From: Tieghemostelium lacteum
Lineage: Eukaryota > Evosea > Eumycetozoa > Dictyosteliales > Raperosteliaceae
Assembly: GCA_001606155.1 (NCBI GenBank)
Contig: LODT01000006.1
Span: forward strand, 62,001-126,000
DNA: 64,000 nucleotides
Direction: 5' to 3'
Position numbers and translations under genes: made by a program. The notes under the pieces were generated by a model. It ran no database searches. It saw only the letters and a list, made by a program, of their open reading frames with translations, and was not told the DNA's origin. Shown piece after piece: positions 45,701 to 56,580 of the stretch (position 1 is the stretch's first letter; every line of letters begins with the position of its first letter).

Positions 45701-46937
45701 TTGTACCATTCACCAACCCTCTCAAGAGATTTTTGAGAAATTTGATCAACTTTTGGTTCTTGATAAAGGTCAGACTATATACTTTGGTGAGACTGGAACT
45801 AATTCGGAGAAGGTTTTGGAATACTTTACATCTCAAGGATACCAATATCAACCAGGTAGAAATCCAGCTGATTTCATTTTGGAGATCTCAGAACAGCATC
45901 ATAACAGTGGAGGTGCATCTCATTTTGAACCTCCAATTGACCATTACAAAAACTCTTCTATAAATCAAGAGGTTATCAATAGACTAAAGAACAACTATTC
46001 AAGTATAGTACCTAATGGATCTTCAATTCCAAAATACAAGAGTCAATATTCATCATCATTCTCTACTCAATTCTATTGTCTTTTGAGAAGATGTTGGTTA
46101 AACTATACTCGTAGACCTCAAGTTGTGTTACTTAGATTCCTTCGTTCTTTCATTCCATCTCTAGTCTGTGGAACCATGTTCTTGCAACTAGATAACGATC
46201 AAGCAGGTGCGAGAAACAAGATTTCCATGACTTTTCTTTCATTCCTTTTTGGTGGTATGGCATCGATAGGTAAGATACCTTTAGTAGTCGAAGATCGTGC
46301 TATATACTATAGAGAACGATCACAAGGTACCTATCCACCAATTCTCTATCTATTAGCTTCCTTTATAACCGATCTTCCAATGATGTTAATGACAGCTTTC
46401 TGTTTCTGGATACCATTCTTTTGGCTAACTGGTTTGGACCATGGTCATGATGGTTGGAAATTCTTCTTCACACTTGCAGTATACACTCTAGTAATCATAT
46501 GTTACGATTGTTTAGCAATGTTCTTTGCATTGACTCTCCCAACAGTCCCCATTGCAACACTCTTCAGTTCAATGGGCCTGAATTTCCTTGGTCTTTTTGG
46601 AGGTTTCTTTATTGGTAAAAACTCAATTAAAAAAGGCTGGATTTGGATGTACCATTTAGTTTTTACAAAATATGGTTTAGAAACTCTGGGTATAACCGTA
46701 TTAAAAGATCAAAAGTTTTCGTGTCCTGATGGAGTTGGTGCCTATGATATTCCAGTAGGTCCTAATAATGAAACTCTCTCCTATTGTCCAATTCAAACTG
46801 GTGAAGATATGATTGCTCAATTTGGTTTCAATGTAGATCGTCAATTTATAAATGTCATCATTCTAGGTTGTTATATTATAGGTTATCTTATATTATGTTT
46901 CTTATCTCTGACCTTTATAAAGCATATGAAAAGATAA
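42792..46937 (+). CDS. Full-size ABCG (PDR-type) ABC transporter
   Basis: Exons 42792-43920 and 44002-46937 give 1354 residues in reverse NBD-TMD-NBD-TMD order, as in pleiotropic-drug-resistance exporters. NBD1 has Walker A GAPSSGKSVLL, signature ISGGQKRRVTI and Walker B MMLLDEPTTGLDS. NBD2 has Walker A GASGAGKSTLL and Walker B LLFLDEPTSSLDSSD. Its signature position reads ISLANRKKVSIGIEL rather than LSGGQ, a degenerate form also common in PDR proteins. Each TMD has about six segments, with an extracellular Cys-containing loop (FNCAENEL; FSCPDGVG) before the last. Located in a membrane, likely exporting hydrophobic compounds. It is surely ABCG; the exact D. discoideum orthologue is not determined. 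Confidence 0.93.
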
Positions 46938-47232
46938 ATCCATAAAGGTAATTATAATATTAAAATAAAAGTTAAAATCACCTTTTCAAAAATTTAAATT
47001 TAAATATCTAATTTTATTTAATTAAACAATCAGATATTTCGATTTTTTTTACAAATTTATCAAATATGTCATTTGATCATAATTTTACAATAAAGCAAAA
47101 TGTCAAAAATTGTCATTTCAGACTATCAGATTTTAACAATTTGATGATAAAAAAAAAACATAGTTTAGTTTAATTATTTAAAACATACCTAAATGTTTAG
47201 AGTAGAGATAACTTATAATTTATTTAAATATA
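46938..47232. other. Intergenic spacer
   Basis: Just under 300 bases of A/T-rich DNA between two co-oriented genes, with an A run at 47152-47159. Nothing else was seen. Confidence 0.5.
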
Positions 47233-48669
47233 ATGTGGAAAACATGTAGAATAGAAGATAAAAAATTAAAGAATTTATCGAACGACATTAAAAAAAAAGT
47301 AGAGGTTAAAAAAGATATTTACAATAAGGTAATGATTTTTTAGATTTATATTTTAAAGTTGGTTGATGGTATTCTAATCCAATTTTGAAAAATTAGTATT
47401 GTAACCCTTTACAATCTATTAGAATTGTTGGTAGTTCAACAATTACAACACAAGATATAGGTGTATATCAATTGGAGGAAAGTAAAAAGAATTTGTAGGT
47501 TTTAATTAAATGGTAATTGGATATGATTATGTATTAACTAAACTAATATTATAGAATTGCATGGCAAGGTCACACTGAAAAGTTAATTGATGTATATGAT
47601 GCAAGACATCTTTTAGATACAATACCAAAATCAAATAGTATTATCAATATAGAGTCTAATAATGAAATTGAAAATCAATTAAATTACTATAGATATAAAA
47701 ATATTATAGATAATATATCAAATAATAGTATGTTGAATTTGAAGAATAAAAAAATTATAAGAATTAGTTAATATTAATATTATTTAAATAGTTTCTGAAA
47801 AAGATGCTATTGAAAAGGTTGTTAATACTATTGATAGGAATATAGTATTCAATCCATATACACACCATCAAGAGAAACTTAAGGAACAAAAGATTAATGA
47901 AAATGAATTTTTATACGATTATAAGGAACAAGAAAATACTTCTATTTTGAAGACTACACCAACCAACTCTTTACAAAATATTGATAAAATTGCTATTCAA
48001 TATAATATACAAAACTATATTCAATTGGATTTAAAAATTACAATTGTAGAGGATAATCTTAAGAATGTAAATAGTAACAAAGCACCTAAACAACAGGTGG
48101 TACCTATACACTCACCTCTACCACAACCAAAACAGAAAAAGAATAAAAAGAAAAAGAAAAAGAAACAATTAAATAGTAATAATAAAATAGAAGTACCAGT
48201 ACCTGTTCCTATAGTAGAAGAGGTGATTGATACTTCAAAAATGTCACCTATTGAATTATTAAAATTTAAAACTAGAATGAAACTATCACAAGTGAATCCT
48301 GATATCATAGATAATAATAACAATAACTGTAAAAAATTGAATAATAATAATAATACTGTAAAAATTAATATAAATACTAGTACAACATTAACAGTACCCA
48401 ATAATCCAGTAGTGGATAAACCAACAACAAATTCTATAGTAACACAAAACAACAGAGATGTAAATAATAAAAGAAGTAGATCAAGAAGTAGATCTAGATC
48501 TAGAAGTAGAGACAATAGTAGATCAAGAAGTTCAAGTAGTGAATTTAGAAATTCACCTAATCAAAATAATTTTACCTACAATTACAGTAATACAGATAAT
48601 CATGATAAATCATACAGAAGGAATCACTATAGCCATGATGATAAAAGATTTAAATATGCTGTCTTTTAA
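47233..48669 (+). CDS. CLASRP/SWAP2-like SR-rich splicing regulator
   Basis: Four exons (47233-47328, 47397-47494, 47555-47727, 47792-48669) join in phase to 414 residues. The N-terminus MWKTCRIEDKKLKNLSNDIK, then IAWQGHTEKLIDVYDARHLL and NQLNYYRYKNIIDN, matches the SWAP N-terminal (DRY-EERY) domain of CLK4-associating SR protein (MWHEARKHERKLRGMMVDYK, then PWQGDTNNMIDRFDVRAHLD). A lysine-rich segment and poly-N follow, and the C-terminus is an RS domain (RSRSRSRSRSRSRDNSRS). The protein is likely nuclear and affects alternative splicing. It is shorter than animal CLASRP. The first three exons are small, so the gene would be missed by ORF length alone. Confidence 0.82.
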
Positions 48670-48826
48670 TAAATTGATTCAACTTATCTAATTTATTAAT
48701 ATTTTCATTTGTAAAAAGTTAAAAATTAAATCTAATTGATCAAGTGAAATTTTAAAAGAAAATTTATTTTTAGATATTTTTATTGATCAGTTTGTAAATC
48801 AATTAAATTTTTTATTACATCAAATA

Positions 48827-49939
48827 ATGGAATCTTTTCCACAAAATTTAGTTATTGATAATGGTTCTGGTATGATTAAAGCAGGTCATGCAGGACAGAA
48901 TGCACCAAAAATAGAATTTCCATCAATTGTTGGACATCCAAAACAGCATGGTTTGGACTTGAGAGATAGTTATATTGGTAATGATTCACAAGCTAAAAGA
49001 GAATTGTTATCAATCAATTACCCTATTGTACATGGTATTGTTAACAATTGGGACGATATGGAGAAAATATGGTTTTACACATTCTATAATGAATTTAAAG
49101 TTGGTGGATACCCTGTACTTTTGACTGACTCTCCATTGAACCCATTGGTTAATAGAGAAAAAATGGCTGAAATTATGTTTGAAAAGATTCATACACCAGC
49201 TATTTATATTGCATCTCAAGCTGCTTTATCATTGTATGCATCTGGTGTTACTAGTGGTACTGTTTTGGACTGTGGTGATGGTGTTACAAATGTTGTACCT
49301 ATCTTTGAAGGATACACTCAAAATTCTGCTATTAATAGTTTAGATTTTGCTGGTAGAGATTTGACTAGTTATTTAATAAGTCTCTTAAATTATAGTCGTT
49401 TTACTAGTGATTTTAATGATATGGAAACTGGTAGAGATATTAAAGAAAAATTAGCTTGTGTTGCTTTGAATTATTCTGGATCTGTAGCTACTGAGGGATC
49501 CTATGTGTTACCAGATAATAAAACTATAACCATTGATTTTGAAAGATCTAAATGTGGAGAAGCTTTATTCCAACCATCATTGATGGGTATGCAATCTGAT
49601 GGTATTCATTTAACAACTTACAATTCAATTATGAAATGTGATTTAAATATCAGACAAACTATGTTTAGTAATATTGTTCTTGCTGGTGGAACAACTTTAC
49701 TCCCGGGTTTATCTGAACGTTTGAAAAAAGAGGTTTCGGCTTTTGTCCCTACCAACATGAAAGTGAATATCATTGCTCCACCAGAACGTAAAATCTCCGC
49801 CTGGGTTGGTGGATCAATGTTATCTTCCCATCCTTCATTCCAAAAATGGTGGGTCACAAAAAAAGAGTATGATGAATCAGGTCCATCATTTATTCAAAAT
49901 AAATTCCAATCAACAGTAATAAGTTTAATAAATTATTAA
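48827..49939 (+). CDS. Divergent actin or actin-related protein
   Basis: A single exon of 370 codons with the actin fold throughout: [13 protein letters not shown] (phosphate 1), [40 protein letters not shown] (phosphate 2), [10 protein letters not shown] (adenosine) and [16 protein letters not shown]. Compared with conventional actin the D-loop region is shortened ([11 protein letters not shown] in place of HTGVMVGMGQKDSYVG). The hydrophobic/phosphate-loop Gly of KAGFAG is followed by His rather than Phe. The C-terminus is extended and lacks the KCF end. Nucleotide-binding glycines are kept. Loss of D-loop residues should weaken filament contacts. It resembles conventional actin more than any ARP I can name. 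Confidence 0.85.
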   Translation: MESFPQNLVIDNGSGMIKAGHAGQNAPKIEFPSIVGHPKQHGLDLRDSYIGNDSQAKRELLSINYPIVHGIVNNWDDMEKIWFYTFYNEFKVGGYPVLLTDSPLNPLVNREKMAEIMFEKIHTPAIYIASQAALSLYASGVTSGTVLDCGDGVTNVVPIFEGYTQNSAINSLDFAGRDLTSYLISLLNYSRFTSDFNDMETGRDIKEKLACVALNYSGSVATEGSYVLPDNKTITIDFERSKCGEALFQPSLMGMQSDGIHLTTYNSIMKCDLNIRQTMFSNIVLAGGTTLLPGLSERLKKEVSAFVPTNMKVNIIAPPERKISAWVGGSMLSSHPSFQKWWVTKKEYDESGPSFIQNKFQSTVISLINY

Positions 49940-50525
49940 TAAACTATTTCTCAATCAAATTCCAGAAATTTTTATTTCATAGTATTACAATTCACAATCA
50001 ACGAATACATCAATTTTAGTGATATGTCAATTCTTCAATCACCTCACTTTCAACTCTCAAATTATATACAATTGACATATAGAGGCAAAGATTGATTTAT
50101 TCGCCTACATACCTAAACGTGTATAGAATATCCATCGAAAACCTAGGCTAAATAAAGAAACTTGATAATGATAAAATACCCATTGACTATAATGTAATAA
50201 GTAAAATATCATTATCAAGCTTCTTTATTGTTAGACGTTATGGCAGCATAATGAACTCACTAAACAACAAGGACAAATAACTATGAAAGAATTTCTTTCA
50301 GCTTTTGACAGTTTTCTTGAATGGAATTAATTCTCCTTTCTTGTTTCTTTGATGGAATCCAACCATTGTCCTTTCAATTCTTACTCATCAATTGAGTTCC
50401 TAGTTATAATTTCCTCTTTTGCTGTTTTCTTAGAGGTTTCAAGAATGTTTGAGTCGAGTACTTATTTCTTTCAAATGATTCCACATTTTAATTGTAATGA
50501 TTTTTTTTTTTGATATTCAAATTAA
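49940..50525. other. Intergenic region with a long hairpin and coding-like debris
   Basis: About 590 bases. A 23-bp imperfect inverted repeat lies at 50151-50229. On the minus strand 50300-50460 reads as short Lys/Glu-rich pieces (ETSKKTAKEEIITRN; ELKGQWLDSIKETRKEN) broken by stops, which could be the remains of a gene. No family is recognised. Confidence 0.4.
50151..50229. repeat. 23-bp near-perfect inverted repeat with 33-base loop
   Basis: The left arm 50151-50173 (AATAAAGAAACTTGATAATG then ATA) and right arm 50207-50229 are reverse complements with one mismatch. A transcript through this site would fold into a long stem. It could be the remnant of a small inverted-repeat element or a small-RNA precursor. 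Confidence 0.6.
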
Positions 50526-50975
50526 ATGAACAAAATTTTTAATTATAGTTTATTACTATCTATTCCTATATTTGTACATCAGAATCTCATAACTATAGTT
50601 ATTGATAGTGATAATGAAGTACTATTACTTGACAGATTTAATAAAAATTTTAAAAGTGGTGATACTGTAGCAATGTTGTATGTGTTTTTGACATTACATC
50701 ATTTATCAAAATAAACTATTAATCAACACTGGGTTTGCATTAGAGATCCAATTGAAACAGAAAAGAATATAGTTAGAAAGATTGTAGCTACTGAATCTGA
50801 TTTAGTATTCCCATCTATAAAAAAAGGTTATTTTCTACACAGGAAGCTAAATCATAATGATTCATCACAACAACAACAACACCCAATTGATGAAATATCA
50901 TCAACTAAAGTTCAAGGTCCTACACCTCAAGGTTACATTTTAGGTAAAGTAATTGGTAGTATATGGCCTCTATAG
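50526..50975 (+). CDS. Imp2/IMMP2L-like mitochondrial inner-membrane peptidase, degenerate active site
   Basis: Exons 50526-50677 and 50744-50975 give 127 residues. The frame shows EVLLLDRFNKNFKSGDTVAM, then DPIETEKNIVRKIVATESD, and an end GPTPQGYILGKVIGSIWPL. This follows the IMMP2L order (DVVLLNHW--RNFEVHRGDI; PEQKIIKRVIALEGD; GPVSLGLLHAHATHILWP). The N-terminal SLLLSIPIF segment could be the membrane anchor. The GxSMxPT serine motif is not visible (HQNLITIV at that place). The catalytic-lysine position reads Arg-Lys (VRKIV) where active enzymes have Lys-Arg. The GHIWVEGD box is replaced by a Gln-rich insert. It is either a non-catalytic subunit or a wrong start that omits an upstream exon. 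Family membership is moderately supported. Confidence 0.55.
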
Positions 50976-51057
50976 TTAACTACATAAATAGAATAAATAT
51001 AGATAGAGAACTTGTATGAATATGTATAGAATGTAATACAGTTAATGAATATAGGTA

Positions 51058-54000
51058 TTATAATTTATTTTTATCATTATCAGGTTGTAACATGGTTTTG
51101 TATTTTGCTTCAACAGTTTGTAAAGCATTTGCACTGATTCTTTTGGTGGTGATTAGGAAATCTAGGATAATTTTACCTTCTTCTAGAGAGAAATAGGGTT
51201 GTGCTAGTTTCTCCACTATATAATTGAGGAATTCATCTTCTACTAGTAGAGATTGATAGAATTGACGAACTCTATCAAAAAATATTTCACGTTTCACAAT
51301 GATATTAGAGAGATTCTGTTGGAGTGTAAAGACATTTTTACAGAGTTTTGATACACCGTTGGTGTTGATTTGTTTAATGTGTACCAATTTGGCGATTAGA
51401 AGTTTACCAATTAACTTTGCAATACCACCAAACAGGAATTGGCACTTGTCAGCTGTGAGATAGATGGACATGGTTTCTTCGTTTTTGGAGAGATCTTTAT
51501 TCAGTTCCACTATAAAGGTATCCTGATCAGCTCTTTCTTCATCACAGAGATAAGATGCCTTTTTAAAACCTTCTAGGAAATAAAAACAGTGTATTCTGTA
51601 TTCCACTCTTAAACTGAGTAGACAACGTCTAGCTAGATCTTTGTAATCCTTTACAACACCACTGAGATTTAAATCTGAAAGTGCCTCTATTGTCTCTGGT
51701 GACAATAGATTATGTTTTTGACTTGGTAGTTTAGGAGTATTCTTACCAACACCACTACCGCCACCAATATTCTTGGATGGTGTTTTTAGATTTTGAGTTT
51801 TTGTAGGTGTGCTATGGTGGTGATCTAAATCATTTTGTAAAAATAATTGAGAAACCTTATCGGCTAGCCATTCCAATGAATGATTGATATTGGCAATCAT
51901 AGTTAGTTTTTCAATATCCAAAATCAATTGACTCTTTTGAACTGGTTTCTCGTGATTCTGAAAGAGTTCAGCCTGAAGTTTATACTCAAACTCCTCTTCT
52001 CTAGAATCTTGGAATTTAATAGGGGGCTCCTGTTTTCTCTCTACCCTATCCAAAGCAGTAATGAGGTACTTGAACAAATCAGTATTTAGCAACTGGTTAG
52101 TCAAAGTAGGTTCCAGTTCCTGATAGAATTTACTTCTACATTTTTCATAGTATCTCAATAAACAATTCTGTATTATAGCACCAAATTCCACAACATACTG
52201 AGGCATAGCTACAATATCTTGAAATAGTTCGGAAACAAATTGAAATATCTGTAAGGCGCTATTTAGAATTGGTTTAGTTTCACGTAGTTTAAACACCAGC
52301 TTATATCTCTCCAATGGTTTGAAAGCATCAGTAGCTTCAACACTTTGAGTTATTCTCTCCTTGTAATCATTCTTTATGTGTTGTAAAAAGTTTAAGTGTA
52401 CAAAATCGTCGATATACAATCTAAGGATTTTACTTCCGGTACTATTAAGTTGAGGTGATCCTGGATGTAGTTTTTGTTCTTTAGCTTTCTTTTCTTCTAG
52501 AATGGCATCAATCTGATCGGTAAACTGAATAATCTGAGGATACACAGAGGTGACGTTATACTGAGATGCTTTAAAGATACCAACTGCTCCACCACTGTTT
52601 ATACCAGTACTAGTTGACAATGGACTTATTCCACTACCTGCACCACCTCCACCTAAATTCGATGGTGATGATGTCAAAATTGGTGATGTTGAACCATTCC
52701 AACTATCAGTTACAATACTGTTACTGAAACTAAAGAGTTTGGTATTACTCTTTGTAGTTGATGAATGATTATCACCAGATAGGTTATTAACATTACTTGA
52801 TGTGGATAATAGAAGACTACTGGTATCATGTAAATGTACTCTTAACATTTCTCTTAGTTCCTTTTGAATGATTTCCCATACCAAATAATCTGAATAGATG
52901 TCAACTACCTGATGAGTATCTGATTTCTTTGAGAGTTTTGGACTTTTAATAAGAGGTAGACCATCAGTACCTACTTGATCTTCCTCCATCTCCAATTCAG
53001 CAGTTGATTTGAAATCAAATTGATTTGATCTCTCTCTGGATTCAGCTTGGTCAATGGCCTCGTTAAATATCTTTGATAGGAATAAATGGTTTTTAAAGAC
53101 CTTAGTAACCTTTTTAAAGATCAGAGACAGTAGATCAACTAATGGTATATTGTTATTACCATTGTTAGTTAACAGATCATTTCTATTAAAGTTATCAGAG
53201 AGGATGTTAATTGACATCTGATCATCATATGCGCTGTGATAGGAAACACCTCCGCCACCACCACCTGAATTGGAATTTCCAGATCCAGGTTGAGATATAC
53301 CATTCGATGATGAACCCAAAGGAGTTGATTCACCAGGTATTCTAGCTACTTTTCTACCCTCTGACAAGTATAATTGTGTAACTGTACTTGAACAACTTTG
53401 TATAATAGATTTCAATTCAATTGAAATCTTACCTAGAATCAAACCTACAGCTGGGTGAAGATATTCCAGTACATTTAATGATTCAACTAACAAATTCATA
53501 AATAGTCTACCGTTAGTCTCTGGATTCAAATTTAAATCTTCTATACCTATAGACTGTTTTGAAATCTCTTCCAATTTCAATAATTCATGATTCTTATTTT
53601 TTGTTTTTCCGACCCCACTACCAACATTTTTATTATTATTATTATTCAAACTCTGTACATTTGGTGATTTTAATGATGTAGTTGTAGAAGTAGTAGATTG
53701 ACCATTTATAAATGGTGATGATGATTTACTATTTGAGATTGTAGGTGAACTTAAACTACTACTATTAGCACTGATATTATGATTATCATCAACCAATTTC
53801 TTTAGATTTGAATTAAAATCATCTATATTCTCTTCATCTTCACTCATCTTTACACTCTGCTCAGTCTTTAGATAAATATGATCATTTAATTTATCAATAA
53901 TGATATCTTTAAACTCTTCTTTTTTCTCAGTTAATGATTGTCTGAGATCCTTTAAAGCATTCACATTTATCAATTCCTTTTCACTTAGAGCATTCAATGA

Positions 54001-54630
54001 ATTTACTAATAAATTAGATGAATGTACAAAATGATTACCATCAATATATCTATTCAATAAATCTGGTACTAATTTTAACTCCTCCCTGTATATTTATAAT
54101 AACATGTTATCTACAGTTAATAACCCATACTAATATCTATCAATATATCTAAAATATTACATTTTCTCTAAAATCTGAATCATATAATATTGTTCTAAAT
54201 TTCTTCTCCAAAGTCTTTCAATACCTAGGTTATTAAAAAAGATCAATTTATTGATCTCTTCAACTTCTTTACCCATTGAAAGAGCATTTGAATGTGAATC
54301 ACCCATAAACTCTAAGATTCTTGAATAATTGTGAATAGATTTATTAAATCCTTGAAAATAAACTATAGATATATCCTGTATTAGACCTATATTCATTTTT
54401 AGATAATATAATGTATAGTTACCCTCAACAATCTGATCTGTAACACCATTGATATCATCAACCCAATTTTCAATTTGAGTCAACAGATTTTTTCTATCTG
54501 ATGATCTCATATAATCCAATGCTGTCTTTCTAGCTTGAAAAGATGGTTTATGATATTGTTCTGGTATATTTGATAAAATCCTAGATATTCTTTCTTCATC
54601 TAATCGTTTAGGTTGATCATCCTCTTCCAT
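51058..54630 (-). CDS. exoc4: Exocyst complex subunit Sec8 (EXOC4)
   Basis: Exons 54630-54161 and 54085-51058 join in phase to about 1165 residues. Sec8 is a core exocyst subunit that tethers secretory vesicles at the plasma membrane. The N-terminal part is helical, with a GNYTLYYLKMNIGLIQDISI segment. Then comes the diagnostic LNRYIDGNHFVHSSNLLVNS and ALKDLRQSLTEKKEEFKD, matching animal Sec8 (LNRYIDHKHYLHATDLLV). The rest is a long helical rod interrupted by low-complexity inserts (poly-S, Gly-rich GGGG loops, poly-N), as usual in dictyostelid proteins. The C-terminal helical bundles include ARRCLLSLRVEYRIHCFYFL. The start at 54630 (MEEDDQPKRLDEERISRIL) is preceded by A/T runs. Confidence 0.9.
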
Positions 54631-55021
54631 TTTAAATTAAAATAAAAAAATTTTTTTTAAAAAATGTTATTTAAAATTTTAAACAATCATATCTATTTTC
54701 AACTTAATAAATCAAATTTATAGAATTTGGGTTAGTATCAACAAATGGCATCAATATACAATTAGATAATATTATATATATTTATTCAGATCTATGCATA
54801 ATGGAGAGGATGATGTTTTACAAGAGATATACGCATCAGCAGGAATCCTGATTTTTTCAACATATCTTGGGAATTATGGTATTAACACTAAATTCGGATC
54901 CTAGTACAATCTATTCACAAAAAAAAATGACCTGCAGACAACTTTTTGGAAAAATATCTTGAAAATTTCGATTGATATTTTTTTTTTTTAGTATGGCACT
55001 TTCAATTTCGTCAGCATAATT
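54631..55021. other. Divergent intergenic promoter region
   Basis: About 390 bases between Sec8 and the sulfotransferase. Contains a 36-codon ATG-started frame (54794-54904, MHNGEDDVLQEIYASAG...) with unbiased composition. It may be a relic exon or an upstream ORF; nothing supports it further. Confidence 0.35.
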
Positions 55022-56366
55022 ATGACTTTAAAAAAAATCATTATATATATGTTTGATAGTTTGTCTGGTTGTTATTGTGTTTAGTCAATTTAATATATTT
55101 CAATTCAATGTACATAAAGAGCAGAGTGAGGAGATTACTAAACAAAAGCAGAAATCCAGTTCCAATATAGATCCAGTGAAGGAATTTGATGAACTAGATA
55201 AAACTGAGAATGATGTGGAAGATCTCCGCATGAATCATATATATTTTATATCGAGGGGATTGAATGTCCCTAAAAAGGTAGAGCCAACTGATCCTATATC
55301 CATTCGAGAGAAATTCAAAAAGTCACGTCATGCACAGAGAGAAAACAGATTAATAGAGAAACAAGTAAAAGAAGCATTGTATGAAGAGTATAAATATGAA
55401 TCTTCAGTAATTCAAGGTTTTCTATTGAGCAATGGAAAAGAACCAGAATATGCATCAATACCTACCAAACCACATGAAGCACTTTCAATTCTCTCTAACC
55501 GATCACAAATCTACAATAGCGAATGGAAACTAGATGCCAATTTAAACCCACATTTGTTACCTAAACCAATCATCTTTATACACAACCCAAAAACCGCTGG
55601 CACCACACTTAAAAAAATCTTACTGAAAAATGTTGATATTTCAAGATACTTTCATAAAGATGCACATCCAACACCTTCAGAGATACCAGTGGTACTTGAA
55701 AGTACTTTTATATTCGGTCATATGAAATTTGGATTACACTATCACTTTGAACAGTATTACAAGAATCCCAATGCTTCTATTACAGTTCTCACGAGAGAGG
55801 TCCAAGATAGAGACGATAAGATGACACCGTATAGTTATTTGGCAGTTTTTAGAGAACCTGTAGAGAGAGTTTACAGTCACTACTTCTTCCTTAAAGAACA
55901 TATAGATCATCCATTACATTCACAAACTATGAGATTACCATTTCAAAAATGGGTTGAAAGGTCACCTATTGCACATAACGAAATGTGTAGACGTTTAGTT
56001 GGTATAACTCGTGAAGATTCTACACCTGATGATTTCCAACAACAGTGTTTACATAGATTGAAACATGACATAAAGTTTGTAGGTCTAACGGAGAGATTCA
56101 ATGAGACTTTGGTCTTGATGTCACATTATTTAGGGTTTCAGGATATTCATTCTACAAGTGAAAATATAGGGCATGTAAAGAATGAATATATTCTAACCGA
56201 TGAAGATAGAGAATTTATTGCAAATTATAATTCAGCCGATGTGGCATTGTACAATGAAGCAAAGTTAATCTTTGAAAAACAAATCGATTCAGTGGGAAGA
56301 GAATTCTTTGAAAAGGAATTACAAATTTATAACGAATACCAAGAAAGTATTTCATCTTTCAAATAA
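55022..56366 (+). CDS. Type II Golgi sulfotransferase (heparan-sulfate 2-O-sulfotransferase-like family)
   Basis: PAPS-dependent sulfotransferase of the carbohydrate family. The 5'-phosphosulfate loop is FIHNPKTAGTTLKKIL and the 3'-phosphate motif is FREPVERVYSHYFFLKEH; a coiled, basic stem precedes them. The main frame is open from 55032 to 56366. It begins with a hydrophobic segment (CLIVCLVVIVFSQFNIFQF) but has no ATG until residue 60 of that frame. The ATG at 55022 is one base out of frame, with a run of eight A's between them. With seven A's it would start MTLKKSLYIC straight into the anchor. A homopolymer length error, or a real mutation, is the likely reason. About 447 residues. Which sugar is the acceptor is unknown. 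Confidence 0.75.
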
Positions 56367-56580
56367 AAATAATATATTATTATATTAAACAAAAAAAATA
56401 GAAGACTGATTTATTTGTTTGTTTGTTTATTTGTTTGTGGGTTGTGATAGAGATAGGAGATAAATACTAAATATAATACTGTTCGAATCTTTTTTATTAT
56501 TAATTATAATTTTTGTTGTTTGTTGTTAATGTTAATTATGTTTTGAGTGTTATTGTTAGGTTAGTTAGTTAAGTGATAGT

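Noticed and set aside
48021-48515. Leu/Phe-rich minus-strand frame of 164 codons
   Set aside because: It is the complement of the poly-N and RS-rich coding region of the CLASRP-like gene.
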